From positions 50,121 through 114,120 of the forward strand of contig NZ_BBYJ01000029.1 of assembly GCF_001528665.1 (NCBI RefSeq): 64,000 nucleotides of DNA, given 5' to 3'. The notes under the pieces are model-generated. The model made no database searches. It was given only the letters and a program-made list of their open reading frames with translations, and was not told the DNA's origin. Shown here piece by piece: positions 48,812 to 58,129 of this stretch; within the stretch, counting starts at the first letter, position 1, and the number at the start of each line of letters is the position of its first letter. The position numbers and the translations under genes were made by a program. Source of the DNA: Microtetraspora malaysiensis. Lineage in GTDB: Bacteria; Actinomycetota; Actinomycetes; Streptosporangiales; Streptosporangiaceae.

Positions 48812-51800
48812 TCAGGGGGCGCAGATGTCCCGATATGACGCGCCGGGGAGATCACGGGCCCATTCGGCCTCGGTGAGCGTGCGCCCGGCACGGGCGCAGA
48901 CGGCGGCGACGAGGTCGTCCGGATCGACGGCGACCTCCCGCAGCGTCCCGGTCGCGTCGAGGATGCGCAGGACGCGGCCGCCGGAGGCGAAGGCGGCGGT
49001 CTCGACGTCGGCGCTCCCGCCGGGTATCGACGACCCCATCTTGGCGGGTGTCGCGGGATCCCAGAGTTGAACGGTCCCGTCCCCGAGCACGGACGCGACC
49101 ACGTCGCCTCTCGGGGAGAACGCGAGGCCGGAGATCCCGGAATCCGTGGAGGTGAGCCGGAAGACGGGGCCGTGTCTGCGGTCCGCGGCGAGGTCCCAGA
49201 AGGTCAGGCGGCCGGCGATGTCTCCGGTGGTGAGGATCCGACCGTCGGGGCTGAACGCGGCGGAGAAGACCATGGACGCGTCGATGCCGCCGGGCCCCAC
49301 CGCGGGGCCGGAGGGACGACCCGTGGACAGGTCGATCAGGTGGTTGGCCGTGGAACCGAGCGGGACGACCATGGTGCTCCCGGGCCTGAAGGCGATCTCC
49401 ATACTGCCGGGCAGGTCGATCGTCTTGATCCAGCGGCCCTGCCGCATGTCCCGGACGAGAAGCCGGTGATGCCGCTCCTGCGTTCCGTCCTGCTCAGGGG
49501 TGTCCGCCAGTACGGCGAGAAGGCCGCCGTCGGCGTTCGCGGCCAGGCCGGTCGCGTACCAGCCCCGGGGAAGGGTGACGCGCTCCGTCTGCGCGTGCCG
49601 CCCGGTGTCCCAGACGCGGATGACGTCGCCGGCGAGGCCGTCAACGAAGGCGAGCAGGCGCCCGTCGCCGCTGAACGCGAGCTGCAGGATGTTCTCCGCC
49701 TCCGTCAGCCGGATGGGCGCGCCGAGGGTGCGGCGGCGTGCCGCGTCCCACAGGACGAGCTCCCGGGCGTCGGCCGCGTGCGTCACCAGGAGCCGGCCGT
49801 CGGGGCTGAGCAACGCGCTGTCCGGCGGGGCCCCGGGTAGCCGCGGCGGGGCGAGGAGGTCGGAGATGTCGAGGGCCACGACGGTGTCGTCCACCAGGTA
49901 GCGCAGGGTCGTGCCGTCGAAGCCGAATGCCTGCGCGTCCACCCGATAGGTCAGCAACGTTCTTCCCGTCGCGACCTCGATGAGCTGGACGTTCTTGTCA
50001 CCTCCGGCCACGAGGAGGCGCCCGTCCGGGCTGAAGCGGACCCGGCCGCCGTTCGAGTCCCAGCCCAGACCCGGCTGAGCCGGGAGCAGCCGTCCGGTCC
50101 TGAGGTCGATCAGGGAGACGCCCGACCGCGTGGCGCAGGCCAGGGTGTGGCCGTCCGGGCTGATCGCGATGGACTGGGCGGCTCCCGTGCAGGCGTCCTT
50201 CTCGTGCCATCGGCGCACCGGGTGGCCGCCCGGCAGGCGCCAGAGGTGGAACCCGCCGCGAAGGTCCGCGAACGCCACCAGGTCGCCCGACTGGCTGAAG
50301 GACGCGTTCATGACCCCGGAGAGTGAGGAGTAGGTCGCGCCGGTGCGGATGTCCCACAGCGTCGTGCCGTCCCCCTGGTGGATCTCCAGATAGCGGTCAC
50401 TCGTGCCGGCCACCACGCCGGTGAACGGCACCGCGGGCTCCAGCTTGAACACCTTGCCGGTCGGCTTGCCGGTCGTCGTGTTCCACACGTGAACCGCGGT
50501 CGGCGGGCCGTCCCGCCGCCCCGACGCCACCGCGAGGATCCTGCCGCTCGCGCTGAGCGCGGCGCCGATCAGCACGTCGCCGTCGATGCCCAGGCCGTCC
50601 CATCCGCCGATCCGCTTCCCGCTCCTGAGGTCGTAGATCCGGACGCCCCGGGCGGTCACGCCGACCAGCCTGCGCCCGTCCGCGGAGATCATCCGTACGG
50701 ACTCGCCGGTGGACTCGGGGTCGGTGAAGACCGCGCGCTCACGCTGCGCCCAGGAGTTCTGCAGCGCGCCCCGGGTCTGGGTCGTCCTGGCCAGCCGCCA
50801 GGAGGCGGCGCCGAGCAGCATGGCCCGCACGGGGTCCGACGTACGGATGCTGTCGGCCTCGGCGGCGGCCTGGCCGGCGAGGGCCTGGTCCCGCTGCTGC
50901 GCGACGACACCGCTCTGCCGTACGGCTGTCGCGCCGGCCGCGACCGAGACGGCGAGCAGCGCGGCCAGGACGGCGGTCAGCAGCCTCCGGCGGCGGACGC
51001 GGCGGCGGGTGGCCCCGTCGCAGGCGGCGAGGAAGTCGCGCTCCATCGGACCGAGCCTGAGGTGGCGGCGGCCGGTGGCGGCCCAGCGCACGGCGGTCTC
51101 CAGCCGGCCGCCCTGCAGGGTGTCGCCCTCGCGCCGCCCGTGGCCGTCCCATTGCCGGGCCGCCGCCCGGATCATCTCGTGTACGGCGAGGCCGTGGCGC
51201 TCGTCGTCCACCCACGCCCGCAGGCGGGGCCAGGCGCGCAGCAACCCGGGCCGGGCGAGCGCGATCTCGTCGCCCCGGGGCGCGACCAGGTAGGCGAAGA
51301 CGTCGAGGATCCGCTGGAGAGCCGCCGTTTCGTCGGCGGGTCTGCCGTCGAACAGTTCGGCATGGGGGACCGGCCGGAGCGTGATCTCCCCGCCCTCGCC
51401 CGCGCGCACCATCCGGAGGAAGACGTCGGGCACCAGGTTGCGCTCGGTCTCGCTGAGGAATCCGTACGCGTCCTCGGCGAGCGTCGCCAGACCGGGATCG
51501 GGGGCGAGGCCGAGGCCCAGCAGCCCGGCCTCGGCGCTGCCCGCCCTGAGGAGGTCGGCGGGGCTGTCGCCGGAGCCGGTGAGCAGACCGAGGAGGAGCT
51601 CCCGTGCGGTGGGCCGCCCGAGCGGGTCCTTGCTGAGGGCGGCCTCGACGAGCGGGCGGAGGGAGTCGGGCAGCCCGCCGAGATCGGGGTCGGTCGCCAG
51701 CACGCGGTGCATGACCGCCCCCAGGCTCTCCGCGCGGAACGGGTCGTCGCCGCTCGCGGCGTACAGGACGATCGCGCCCCACGAGAACACGTCCGCCGGA

Positions 51801-52378
51801 GCTCCCGCGCGCCGGCCCATGAAGACCTCCGGCGCCATGTAGGTGGGCGTACCCGTGACGAGTCCGCTCGCGGTGAGGGACATCTCCAGCGTTCTGGCGA
51901 CCCCGAAGTCGATCACCCGTGGGCCGTCCGGCCCGAGGAGCACGTTGTCCGGCTTGAGGTCCCGGTGGATGACGCCGGCGTCGTGAATGGCCGCCAGCGC
52001 GGTCGCCACGGCCGTTGCCAGGCGGTGCAGGTCGTCGCCGCCGAACCGGCGGCCCTCCGCGACCGCTCTGCGCAGGCTCGGCCCCTCGACGTACTCGCTG
52101 ACGATGTACGGCTTGGGCCCGTCGAGGTCGACGGCGAGGACGCGGGCCGTGCAGAAGGAGGCGACCCGGCGGGCCGCCGTGGCCTCCTTGCCGAACCGGG
52201 CGCGTAGGGCGGGATCGCCCGCCGCGTCGCCGTGGAGGACCTTGACGGCGACCCGGACGCCCTCGGGGTCGTAGGCCTCGTAGACGACGCCCTGCCCGCC
52301 CGCGCCCACACGTCCGGCGAGCCAGTAGTCCCCCAGCCGCGGAGGGTCTCCGGGAAGCAGGGCAGATGCGAGCGCCAT
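48812..52378 (-). CDS. Membrane Ser/Thr protein kinase with WD40 repeats
   Basis: 1188 residues. Residues 14-270 are a PknB-like kinase: Gly loop GRVGAGGQGVVY, Lys46 (VAVKVL), catalytic loop HRDLKPDN (Asp140), DFG (Asp157), TPTYMAPEV. Residues about 300-460 (LSETERNLVPDVFLRMVRAG, ALARPGLLRAWPRLRAWVDDE, LRLGPMERDFLAA) resemble the arm that follows nSTAND NTPase modules. One membrane helix (RRLLTAVLAALLAVSVAAGATA, 464-486) is followed by about 700 residues of WD40-type repeats (FSPDGRLLVAGG, AFSPDGRILTTGD, AFSPRGDVVASVLGDG), predicted extracellular. Substrates unknown. Confidence 0.93.
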   Translation of the reverse strand: MALASALLPGDPPRLGDYWLAGRVGAGGQGVVYEAYDPEGVRVAVKVLHGDAAGDPALRARFGKEATAARRVASFCTARVLAVDLDGPKPYIVSEYVEGPSLRRAVAEGRRFGGDDLHRLATAVATALAAIHDAGVIHRDLKPDNVLLGPDGPRVIDFGVARTLEMSLTASGLVTGTPTYMAPEVFMGRRAGAPADVFSWGAIVLYAASGDDPFRAESLGAVMHRVLATDPDLGGLPDSLRPLVEAALSKDPLGRPTARELLLGLLTGSGDSPADLLRAGSAEAGLLGLGLAPDPGLATLAEDAYGFLSETERNLVPDVFLRMVRAGEGGEITLRPVPHAELFDGRPADETAALQRILDVFAYLVAPRGDEIALARPGLLRAWPRLRAWVDDERHGLAVHEMIRAAARQWDGHGRREGDTLQGGRLETAVRWAATGRRHLRLGPMERDFLAACDGATRRRVRRRRLLTAVLAALLAVSVAAGATAVRQSGVVAQQRDQALAGQAAAEADSIRTSDPVRAMLLGAASWRLARTTQTRGALQNSWAQRERAVFTDPESTGESVRMISADGRRLVGVTARGVRIYDLRSGKRIGGWDGLGIDGDVLIGAALSASGRILAVASGRRDGPPTAVHVWNTTTGKPTGKVFKLEPAVPFTGVVAGTSDRYLEIHQGDGTTLWDIRTGATYSSLSGVMNASFSQSGDLVAFADLRGGFHLWRLPGGHPVRRWHEKDACTGAAQSIAISPDGHTLACATRSGVSLIDLRTGRLLPAQPGLGWDSNGGRVRFSPDGRLLVAGGDKNVQLIEVATGRTLLTYRVDAQAFGFDGTTLRYLVDDTVVALDISDLLAPPRLPGAPPDSALLSPDGRLLVTHAADARELVLWDAARRRTLGAPIRLTEAENILQLAFSGDGRLLAFVDGLAGDVIRVWDTGRHAQTERVTLPRGWYATGLAANADGGLLAVLADTPEQDGTQERHHRLLVRDMRQGRWIKTIDLPGSMEIAFRPGSTMVVPLGSTANHLIDLSTGRPSGPAVGPGGIDASMVFSAAFSPDGRILTTGDIAGRLTFWDLAADRRHGPVFRLTSTDSGISGLAFSPRGDVVASVLGDGTVQLWDPATPAKMGSSIPGGSADVETAAFASGGRVLRILDATGTLREVAVDPDDLVAAVCARAGRTLTEAEWARDLPGASYRDICAP

Positions 52379-52679
52379 ACGATCGGCTCCCTCCGGCTGG
52401 TCACGAGTACGAGCGATTAGACACCGGACGAGGGGGAGAAGTTCCGCGTTCTTTCGCCGTGTGCCGGGGCCATGAGTTCCGGACAGCGTGCGAGCCGCTC
52501 GCTGACGAGGCAGCGGACAACCACCACGAGTTCAGGCCACCGGCCGGTACGCCTCAGTTGGACGCGTACGGCGGCTTCCCCGGCGTCGCGCCTCGTCGGC
52601 TCGCGTTCGGAGCGCGAGCGAACGACCGCATCCGGGGCATGTCATCAGGCGGGCGGCACAGGGGACCCGGGGGGAGATC
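52379..52679. other. Intergenic region between kinase and patatin-like gene
   Basis: 301 bp with divergent promoters. No gene, repeat or clear operator recognised. The strong site GGGGGGAG near 52670-52677 belongs to the patatin-like gene. Confidence 0.5.
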
Positions 52680-53660
52680 ATGACGACAGCGTTCATCCTG
52701 TGGGGAGGCGGCAGCCTCGGCGCCGTCCAGGTCGGCATGCTCCGCGCGCTCACCCGGCAGGGGATCCACGCCGACATGGTGGTGGGCGCGTCGGTGGGCG
52801 CGCTCAACGGCGCGTACTACGCCGCGCGGCCCGATGTGGAGGGCGTGGAGGAGCTCGCCCGGCTGTGGCTGTCGGTGAGCAGCCACGACGTCTACCCGCT
52901 GAGCAGGACGGAAGCCCTGCGCAGCTTGGCGGCCAACCTTCCCTTCCACCCTCTTCGCGGCGCTCTGCAGGCGTTCGGGGCGTTGAACTACGCATTTCCC
53001 ATCAATCCGGTCACGGTCACCGAGGCGATGCTGGGCCGTCGCAACTACCTGTTCGACAACCACTCCATGCGGCGGTTCCTCCAGCGCATACTTCCGATCC
53101 GCGATCTGGAGGAGACCCGGGTCCCGCTCTCGGTGCTGACCGCCGACGTCCGCAGCGGGCACGCCGTCGTCCTCTCCCGCGGATCGGCGCTGGCGGCCCT
53201 GCTCGCCAGCGCCGCCATCCCCGGTCTCTACCCCACCGTCACCATCGACGACCAGGTGTTGATGGACGGCGGGGTCGCGGACCAGACGACTCTTGACTAC
53301 GCCGTGGACGCGGGGGCCGACGAGGTGTACCTGCTCGCGCCCGGTTTCTCCTGCCATCTCCCGGGGGCGCCGTCCACGGCGATCGCCATGGCGTTGCACG
53401 GATACAACCTGCTCAGCGAGCAGCGCATCAGCGCCTCCATCCGGCACAACACGTCACGTACGCGGATGCACGTGCTGCCGCCGCTGTGTCCGGTGGAGGT
53501 CTTGCCCATCGACTTCGCGCAGACAGCCGACCTGATCGACCGCGCCACGCGAGCCACGGCGCACTGGCTGGAGCGGCGCGAGCCACACCCGGGCCTCACC
53601 CGGTCCCTGGACGATCGCCATGCCCGGCATCCGGGCCACGGGAGGGCGGCGGGCAGGTGA
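52680..53660 (+). CDS. Patatin-like phospholipase
   Basis: 326-residue alpha/beta-type lipid acyl hydrolase with the Ser-Asp dyad: oxyanion loop GGGSLGAVQ (9-17), nucleophile Ser38 in VVGASVGALNG, and Asp196 in MDGGVADQT. DUF3336-free, soluble bacterial form (RssA-like). The C-terminus is Arg/His-rich (DDRHARHPGHGRAAGR) and may be an extension. ATG 52680 has a strong purine-rich ribosome site. No neighbour points to a specific lipid. Confidence 0.92.
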   Translation: MTTAFILWGGGSLGAVQVGMLRALTRQGIHADMVVGASVGALNGAYYAARPDVEGVEELARLWLSVSSHDVYPLSRTEALRSLAANLPFHPLRGALQAFGALNYAFPINPVTVTEAMLGRRNYLFDNHSMRRFLQRILPIRDLEETRVPLSVLTADVRSGHAVVLSRGSALAALLASAAIPGLYPTVTIDDQVLMDGGVADQTTLDYAVDAGADEVYLLAPGFSCHLPGAPSTAIAMALHGYNLLSEQRISASIRHNTSRTRMHVLPPLCPVEVLPIDFAQTADLIDRATRATAHWLERREPHPGLTRSLDDRHARHPGHGRAAGR

Positions 53661-53914
53661 TCGAGGGGGCGGACACTCGCGTGGCGGAGCGTACGAACTG
53701 AGCGTCGTGCGTGGGCTGACCAGGGCCGATATGCGATCGGATATCTGTTCATTATTGGTAGCGATATTTGACATGTTTTATCCGCATTGCTGGACTTGCT
53801 GGCCATGACGCAGAGCGCGCATTTTCTCGAGTACGCCCAGGACCGCACGCGGACGCGCGGACGCCGGTGGGGTACGCCCGTGTCGGCTCCGCTTTCCGGC
53901 GCCGGGAACGCGCG

Positions 53915-54607
53915 GTGAATGCCGAGCGGGCTACGCTCGTGAAACGCGCGGCGGCCGCCGCCGTCACGCTGGTCGGCGGAATGGCGCTGGCGTTCGCCGC
54001 GTTCGGCGAAGGCGCCCTGAACAGCCTCTTCCTGGTCGTCGTACCGGGACTGCTGGTCGCGGTGTTCGTCCTGCCGATCTGGTCGGCGGTCCGCCACGGC
54101 GGCCGACGCCGGATCGGGTGGTGGGCCGCCGCTCTGCTGGGCGCCGGGCTGCTGCTCCTGGCTGTGATCGAACCGAGGTACGCGCTGCTGCCGGTGCTCG
54201 CCGCCGCGCTGTTCCTGATCTTGGGGTGGCCGTTGACCGCGACCGCCGCCTGCGTGATGGCGGTCGTGGCCGTCAGATCCGTACGGTCGTCAGGGCTGAC
54301 GGCCCGGCGGACGTGGGCGCGGCTGTCGTGGGCCGGGCTGCTGGGCCTCCTGGCGACCTACGGATACGGACTCACCCGCCTGGACGCCGGGATGGTGGAT
54401 GTCAAGGACCGGGTGTGCCGCTTCGACTACGACGCGTCAGGCGGGGCGGCCGGATCCGGTGGAGAGCAGAGCCTGCTGCCGCTCAGCGACACCTTGTGCG
54501 GCGCCGACACGGTGCCCGGGTTCGTCAACCCGCTGCTGGCCGTCTTCGCCGTCCTCCTGGCGGTGTCCGTGGCGGGCTACATCAGGGCCCGGCGCCGGGC
54601 GAGGTGA
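53915..54607 (+). CDS. Membrane protein of unknown function
   Basis: 230 residues with about five membrane segments ([67 protein letters not shown] with [12 protein letters not shown], and the C-terminal [18 protein letters not shown]). An extracytoplasmic loop holds two cysteines (RVCRFDYD and DTLCGAD) that could form a disulfide. GTG 53915 is one of several possible starts; the frame is open back to 53768 without a better site. No domain recognised. Confidence 0.65.
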   Translation: MNAERATLVKRAAAAAVTLVGGMALAFAAFGEGALNSLFLVVVPGLLVAVFVLPIWSAVRHGGRRRIGWWAAALLGAGLLLLAVIEPRYALLPVLAAALFLILGWPLTATAACVMAVVAVRSVRSSGLTARRTWARLSWAGLLGLLATYGYGLTRLDAGMVDVKDRVCRFDYDASGGAAGSGGEQSLLPLSDTLCGADTVPGFVNPLLAVFAVLLAVSVAGYIRARRRAR

Positions 54608-54747
54608 ACCGCGCGCCCCGTCGTCACGGTCGAGGATGGCCGCCGTCGACGAGCGGGCGTGCGTCCCGGGCAGCGGACACCGCGGGCCTCCGGCGCCGGG
54701 CACGCTGTCGGGACCGGCACATCTTGATCGGTCCGCCTTGTAGGTGC

Positions 54748-54761
54748 CGGTCCTTGGACCG
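54748..54761. promoter_or_regulatory. Palindrome upstream of bioB
   Basis: CGGTCCTTGGACCG: 6-bp arms around TT, 29 nt before the bioB ATG. A possible operator, though it does not resemble the BirA or BioQ sites I know. Confidence 0.35.
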
Positions 54762-54789
54762 ACCGCCCCATCAGGTGAGGATCGGCGCC

Positions 54790-55968
54790 ATGGACCTGCT
54801 GAACACTCTGGTGGACAAGGGGCTGCGGCGCGAGACGCCGACCCGGGCCGAGGCGCTGGCGGTGCTGGCGACCGGCGACGACGACCTGCTCGACGTGGTG
54901 GCCGCCGCCGGCAAGGTGCGCCGGCGCTGGTTCGGCCGCCGGGTCAAGCTCAACTACCTGGTCAACCTGAAGTCGGGGCTGTGCCCCGAGGACTGCTCGT
55001 ACTGCTCGCAGCGGCTGGGGTCGAAGGCGGAGGTCCTGACCTACACGTGGCTGAAGCCGGAGCAGGCGGCGGCCGCCGCCGAGGCGGGTGTGGCGGGCGG
55101 TGCCAAGCGGGTGTGCCTGGTGGCGAGCGGACGCGGCCCGACCGGGCGGGACGTGGAGCGGGTCGCCGACACCATCGCCGCGATCAAGGAGCGGGACGCG
55201 GACGTGGAGATCTGCGTCTGTCTCGGGCTCCTGGCCGAGGGGCAGGCGGCGCGGCTGCGGGAGGCCGGCGCCCACGCCTACAACCACAACCTCAACACCG
55301 CCGAGGCGGTGTACGGCGACATCTGCACCACGCACGGGTTCGCCGACCGGGTCGGCACCGTACAGCGGGCCCGCGCCGAAGGTATGTCGGCCTGCTCCGG
55401 CCTGATCGCGGGCATGGGGGAAACCGACCAGGACCTGGTGGACGTGGTGTTCGCGCTGCGTGAGCTGGACGTGGACTCGGTCCCGGTGAACTTCCTGATC
55501 CCGTTCACGGGCACCCCGATGGCCGGGGAATGGGCCCTGACGCCGCAGCGTTGCCTGCGGATCCTGGCGATGGCGCGGTTCGTCTGCCCGGACATCGAGG
55601 TCCGGGTCGCCGGCGGCCGGGAGATCCATCTGCGGACGCTGCAGCCGCTCGCGCTGCACATCGCGAACGCGATCTTCCTGGGCGACTACCTGACGAGCGA
55701 AGGCCAGGCGGGCAAGGCCGACCTGGACATGATCACGGACGCGGGCTTCGAGGTGGAGGAGCGGGACGCCGCCACGCTGCCCGAGCATCGACGGGACCCG
55801 GTCGCCGCCGGAGACGGCGTGCTCGACGGCGACGGCGACGGTGACGGCGACGGTGACGAGGACAGTGACGGCGACGGCCCGGAGCGGGAAACCGCCGGAT
55901 CCGCCCGTGCCGACCTGGTGGCGGTGCGCCGCCGCGGCGCCGGTACGGATCTACCGCCGAACGCCTGA
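54790..55968 (+). CDS. bioB: Biotin synthase with acidic C-terminal extension
   Basis: 392-residue radical SAM enzyme inserting sulfur into dethiobiotin. The [4Fe-4S] SAM cluster motif is CPEDCSYC, with YNHNLNTAE, further conserved residues [12 protein letters not shown], and the [2Fe-2S] ligands expected among [17 protein letters not shown] and [12 protein letters not shown]. Usual BioB length is about 330-350 residues; here the catalytic part ends near [12 protein letters not shown] and is followed by about 55 residues with a [16 protein letters not shown] run coded by GGCGAC-like repeats. No bioA, bioD or bioF is adjacent. Confidence 0.95.
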   Translation: MDLLNTLVDKGLRRETPTRAEALAVLATGDDDLLDVVAAAGKVRRRWFGRRVKLNYLVNLKSGLCPEDCSYCSQRLGSKAEVLTYTWLKPEQAAAAAEAGVAGGAKRVCLVASGRGPTGRDVERVADTIAAIKERDADVEICVCLGLLAEGQAARLREAGAHAYNHNLNTAEAVYGDICTTHGFADRVGTVQRARAEGMSACSGLIAGMGETDQDLVDVVFALRELDVDSVPVNFLIPFTGTPMAGEWALTPQRCLRILAMARFVCPDIEVRVAGGREIHLRTLQPLALHIANAIFLGDYLTSEGQAGKADLDMITDAGFEVEERDAATLPEHRRDPVAAGDGVLDGDGDGDGDGDEDSDGDGPERETAGSARADLVAVRRRGAGTDLPPNA

Positions 55969-56162
55969 CGTACCGCACGTCCTCGGCCTGCCGGAGCGTG
56001 TCTCGACGGCGCACCGCGAACCAAGGTCGTCCATGGTGCGTTCCAGTCCTTGCCCAGCGGCGATAGCGGCGCCGGGGACAGGGGGAAGGCCATCCGGTGG
56101 GGGAGGACGGCGGCCACCCGGCGCCTCGGCCGAGCTCCTCCCGCGATCCTTTGGGAGGAGCC

Positions 56163-56696
56163 GTGTCGCTGTTGTTCGGGCAGGTCGCGACCTTGGGGTG
56201 GGTGGCCGTCAAGACGATCCTGCTCTACGTCACCGCCGTGGCCGGCCTGCGGCTGACCAAGCGACGCATGATCGCGGAGCTGTCGCCGTTCGACTTCGTG
56301 GCCGCGGTCGCCGTCGGCGCGATCGTCGGGCGCACCGCGACGGCGTTGGACACCTCCTACCTCACCGGAGCGGCGGCCCTCCTCACGGTGATCGCCGTCC
56401 ACGCCGCCATAACGCAGCTGCGACTGCGCTACCCGTTTCCCCACTGGTTCGATCACGCGCCGCGCGTTCTCGTGACCGAAGGAAAGATCCACCCGAGGCA
56501 GCTCAGGCGGTCCGGACTCACCGAGGGGGACCTGCACACGATCCTGCGCCAGCGGGGTGTCATGTCCCTTTCCTCCGTACGCTACGTGATCTTCGAGGCG
56601 AAAGGGGTGATCAGCGTCATCGGCAGCGGCACCGACGTGGGGGACGTCGCCCAGGAAGCGCTGGAGCGCGTGGAACATCCGGCCACCGGTGAATGA
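56163..56696 (+). CDS. DUF421 (YetF-like) membrane protein
   Basis: 177 residues: three N-terminal membrane helices (VAVKTILLYVTAVAGLRL, FDFVAAVAVGAIVGRTA, GAAALLTVIAVHAAI) and the cytoplasmic DUF421 domain (RVLVTEGKIHPRQLRRSGLTEGDLHTILRQRG, VRYVIFEAKGVISVI). GTG 56163 follows GGGAGGAG. Family function is not settled; in spore formers YetF-like proteins affect membrane properties. The 194 bp before it hold only its promoter region. Confidence 0.85.
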   Translation: MSLLFGQVATLGWVAVKTILLYVTAVAGLRLTKRRMIAELSPFDFVAAVAVGAIVGRTATALDTSYLTGAAALLTVIAVHAAITQLRLRYPFPHWFDHAPRVLVTEGKIHPRQLRRSGLTEGDLHTILRQRGVMSLSSVRYVIFEAKGVISVIGSGTDVGDVAQEALERVEHPATGE

Positions 56697-56754
56697 TCCC
56701 CCGGCTTCGCCGACGGACGCGGTCGTCCCGGCGACGTCCGCGGCACCCGGCCGG

Positions 56755-57870
56755 TCAGTGATCGGGGGCGCGCTGGACGGCGATCGCGGCGGCGTCGTCG
56801 GCCAGGCGTCCGCCGACGTGGGCGAGCAGATCGGCGCGCAGGTGGTGGACGAGCGCCGGAGGGGTGTCCCCGGCCCAGGAGGCGGCACGTTCGGCGAGTG
56901 GGTAGAAGAGGCCCTCGGGGCTCCGGGCCTCCACGACGCCGTCGGTGTACAGCAGGAGCAGGTCGCCGGGTTCGAGGGTGAAGGTGTCCGCGCGGTAGTC
57001 CGGGGCGGCCAGATCGCCCAGGCCCAGCGGCGGCGCGGGACACATGGCATGAAGCGTGATGACCTGCCGGCCGCGGAGCAGCAGGGGAGGCGGGTGTCCG
57101 CAGGACACCATGCGCATCCGCGGCTGCGCGTCCGGGATGTCGAGGATCACGGCGGTGATGAAGCACTCCCCGGCCTTCTCCGGTTCCGAGGATTCGGCCA
57201 GGTTCCAGCAGACGCTGTGGTCCAGATAGGTGACGAGATCGGACAGGGCGGCCTGGCGGTGGGCGGCCTCGCGGAAGGCGAAGAGCAGCAGGGCGGCGTC
57301 GCTGACGGCGGTCAGGCCCTTGCCCATTACGTCGCCGACGATCAGCCGGGTGGCGTCGGCCGTTCGCGCGGCCGCGTAAAGGTCGCCGCCGATCTGCGCG
57401 TGTTCCTGCGTCGCCAGATACATCGACGCCACGCGCAGCGGCCCGAGCCGCTGCGGCAACGGCCGGAGCACCACCCGCTGTGCGGCCTCCGACACCGTAC
57501 GCACCTGCGCCAGTTCACGAACGCGCCGATCCCGCAGGTACCGGAACGCCGTCACGATCACCGAGACGACCACCAGCGAGATGATCTGGGACTGGAAGTA
57601 CATCGTGCTGAGCAGGTGCTGGTCCAGGATCACGCCGACGGACACCAGGCCCACGACGGCGATCGCGGCGACCATCGCGGTGGCGAAGGCGCCGGCGAAT
57701 GACGCGGTGATCGCGGGCGCCACGACCAGCAGCGGCCCCATCGGGATCCCGATGGGGGTCAGCAGGTCGGCCACCATGATGGCCGCGATCAGGCCGAGCG
57801 GGAACGCCAGCAGGGCGTCACTGGCCTGCCAGGGGCGATGCCGGTGCGGTATCAGCCGCCGCGGGCGCAT
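56755..57870 (-). CDS. Membrane SpoIIE/PP2C-type Ser phosphatase
   Basis: 371 residues. Residues 1-110: four hydrophobic helices (ALLAFPLGLIAAIMVADLL, GPLLVVAPAITASFAGAF, MVAAIAVVGLVSVGVIL, IISLVVVSVIVTAF). Residues about 140-371: PP2C-like SpoIIE domain, with RVASMYLATQEHAQIGGDLY (metal Asp), IVGDVMGKG, VSCGHPPPLLL and LLLLYTDGVVEAR. Such phosphatases dephosphorylate anti-sigma antagonists, and none is encoded nearby. Confidence 0.92.
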   Translation of the reverse strand: MRPRRLIPHRHRPWQASDALLAFPLGLIAAIMVADLLTPIGIPMGPLLVVAPAITASFAGAFATAMVAAIAVVGLVSVGVILDQHLLSTMYFQSQIISLVVVSVIVTAFRYLRDRRVRELAQVRTVSEAAQRVVLRPLPQRLGPLRVASMYLATQEHAQIGGDLYAAARTADATRLIVGDVMGKGLTAVSDAALLLFAFREAAHRQAALSDLVTYLDHSVCWNLAESSEPEKAGECFITAVILDIPDAQPRMRMVSCGHPPPLLLRGRQVITLHAMCPAPPLGLGDLAAPDYRADTFTLEPGDLLLLYTDGVVEARSPEGLFYPLAERAASWAGDTPPALVHHLRADLLAHVGGRLADDAAAIAVQRAPDH

Positions 57871-58007
57871 ACCTCCTGCTTACACCCGGCCGCGCCGCGC
57901 GGTCCCGGTAGGTACCGCGCTGCGGTCCGGAGCGGCGAGGAGGGCCCGGCTTCGGCGGGAACGCGACGGGGCCGCCCGTCATGACCGGGGCCGGCGACCG
58001 GCCCATG

Positions 58008-58052
58008 TTGGCCCAATCAAGTAGATCGAAATTGGCTCTGCCATTGGGCCAA
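58008..58052. promoter_or_regulatory. Pair of TTGGNCCAA palindromes
   Basis: TTGGCCCAA (58008-58016) and TTGGGCCAA (58044-58052), centres 36 bp apart, 78 nt before the Rv2466c-like gene. With one flanking base each they form an exact 10-bp inverted repeat (TTGGCCCAAT / ATTGGGCCAA). A likely binding site of an unknown regulator. Confidence 0.45.
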
Positions 58053-58129
58053 GCGGCACTTTACGTTGATGGTGTCGGACTTCGCCCGCCTGGGGCGAGA
58101 CCTGGTGACACGAACGAGGAGACGGTGAC

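Noticed and set aside
50378..52207. A 609-codon open frame on the plus strand opposite the kinase gene
   Set aside because: Antisense shadow of the kinase; it lacks motifs and a start signal.
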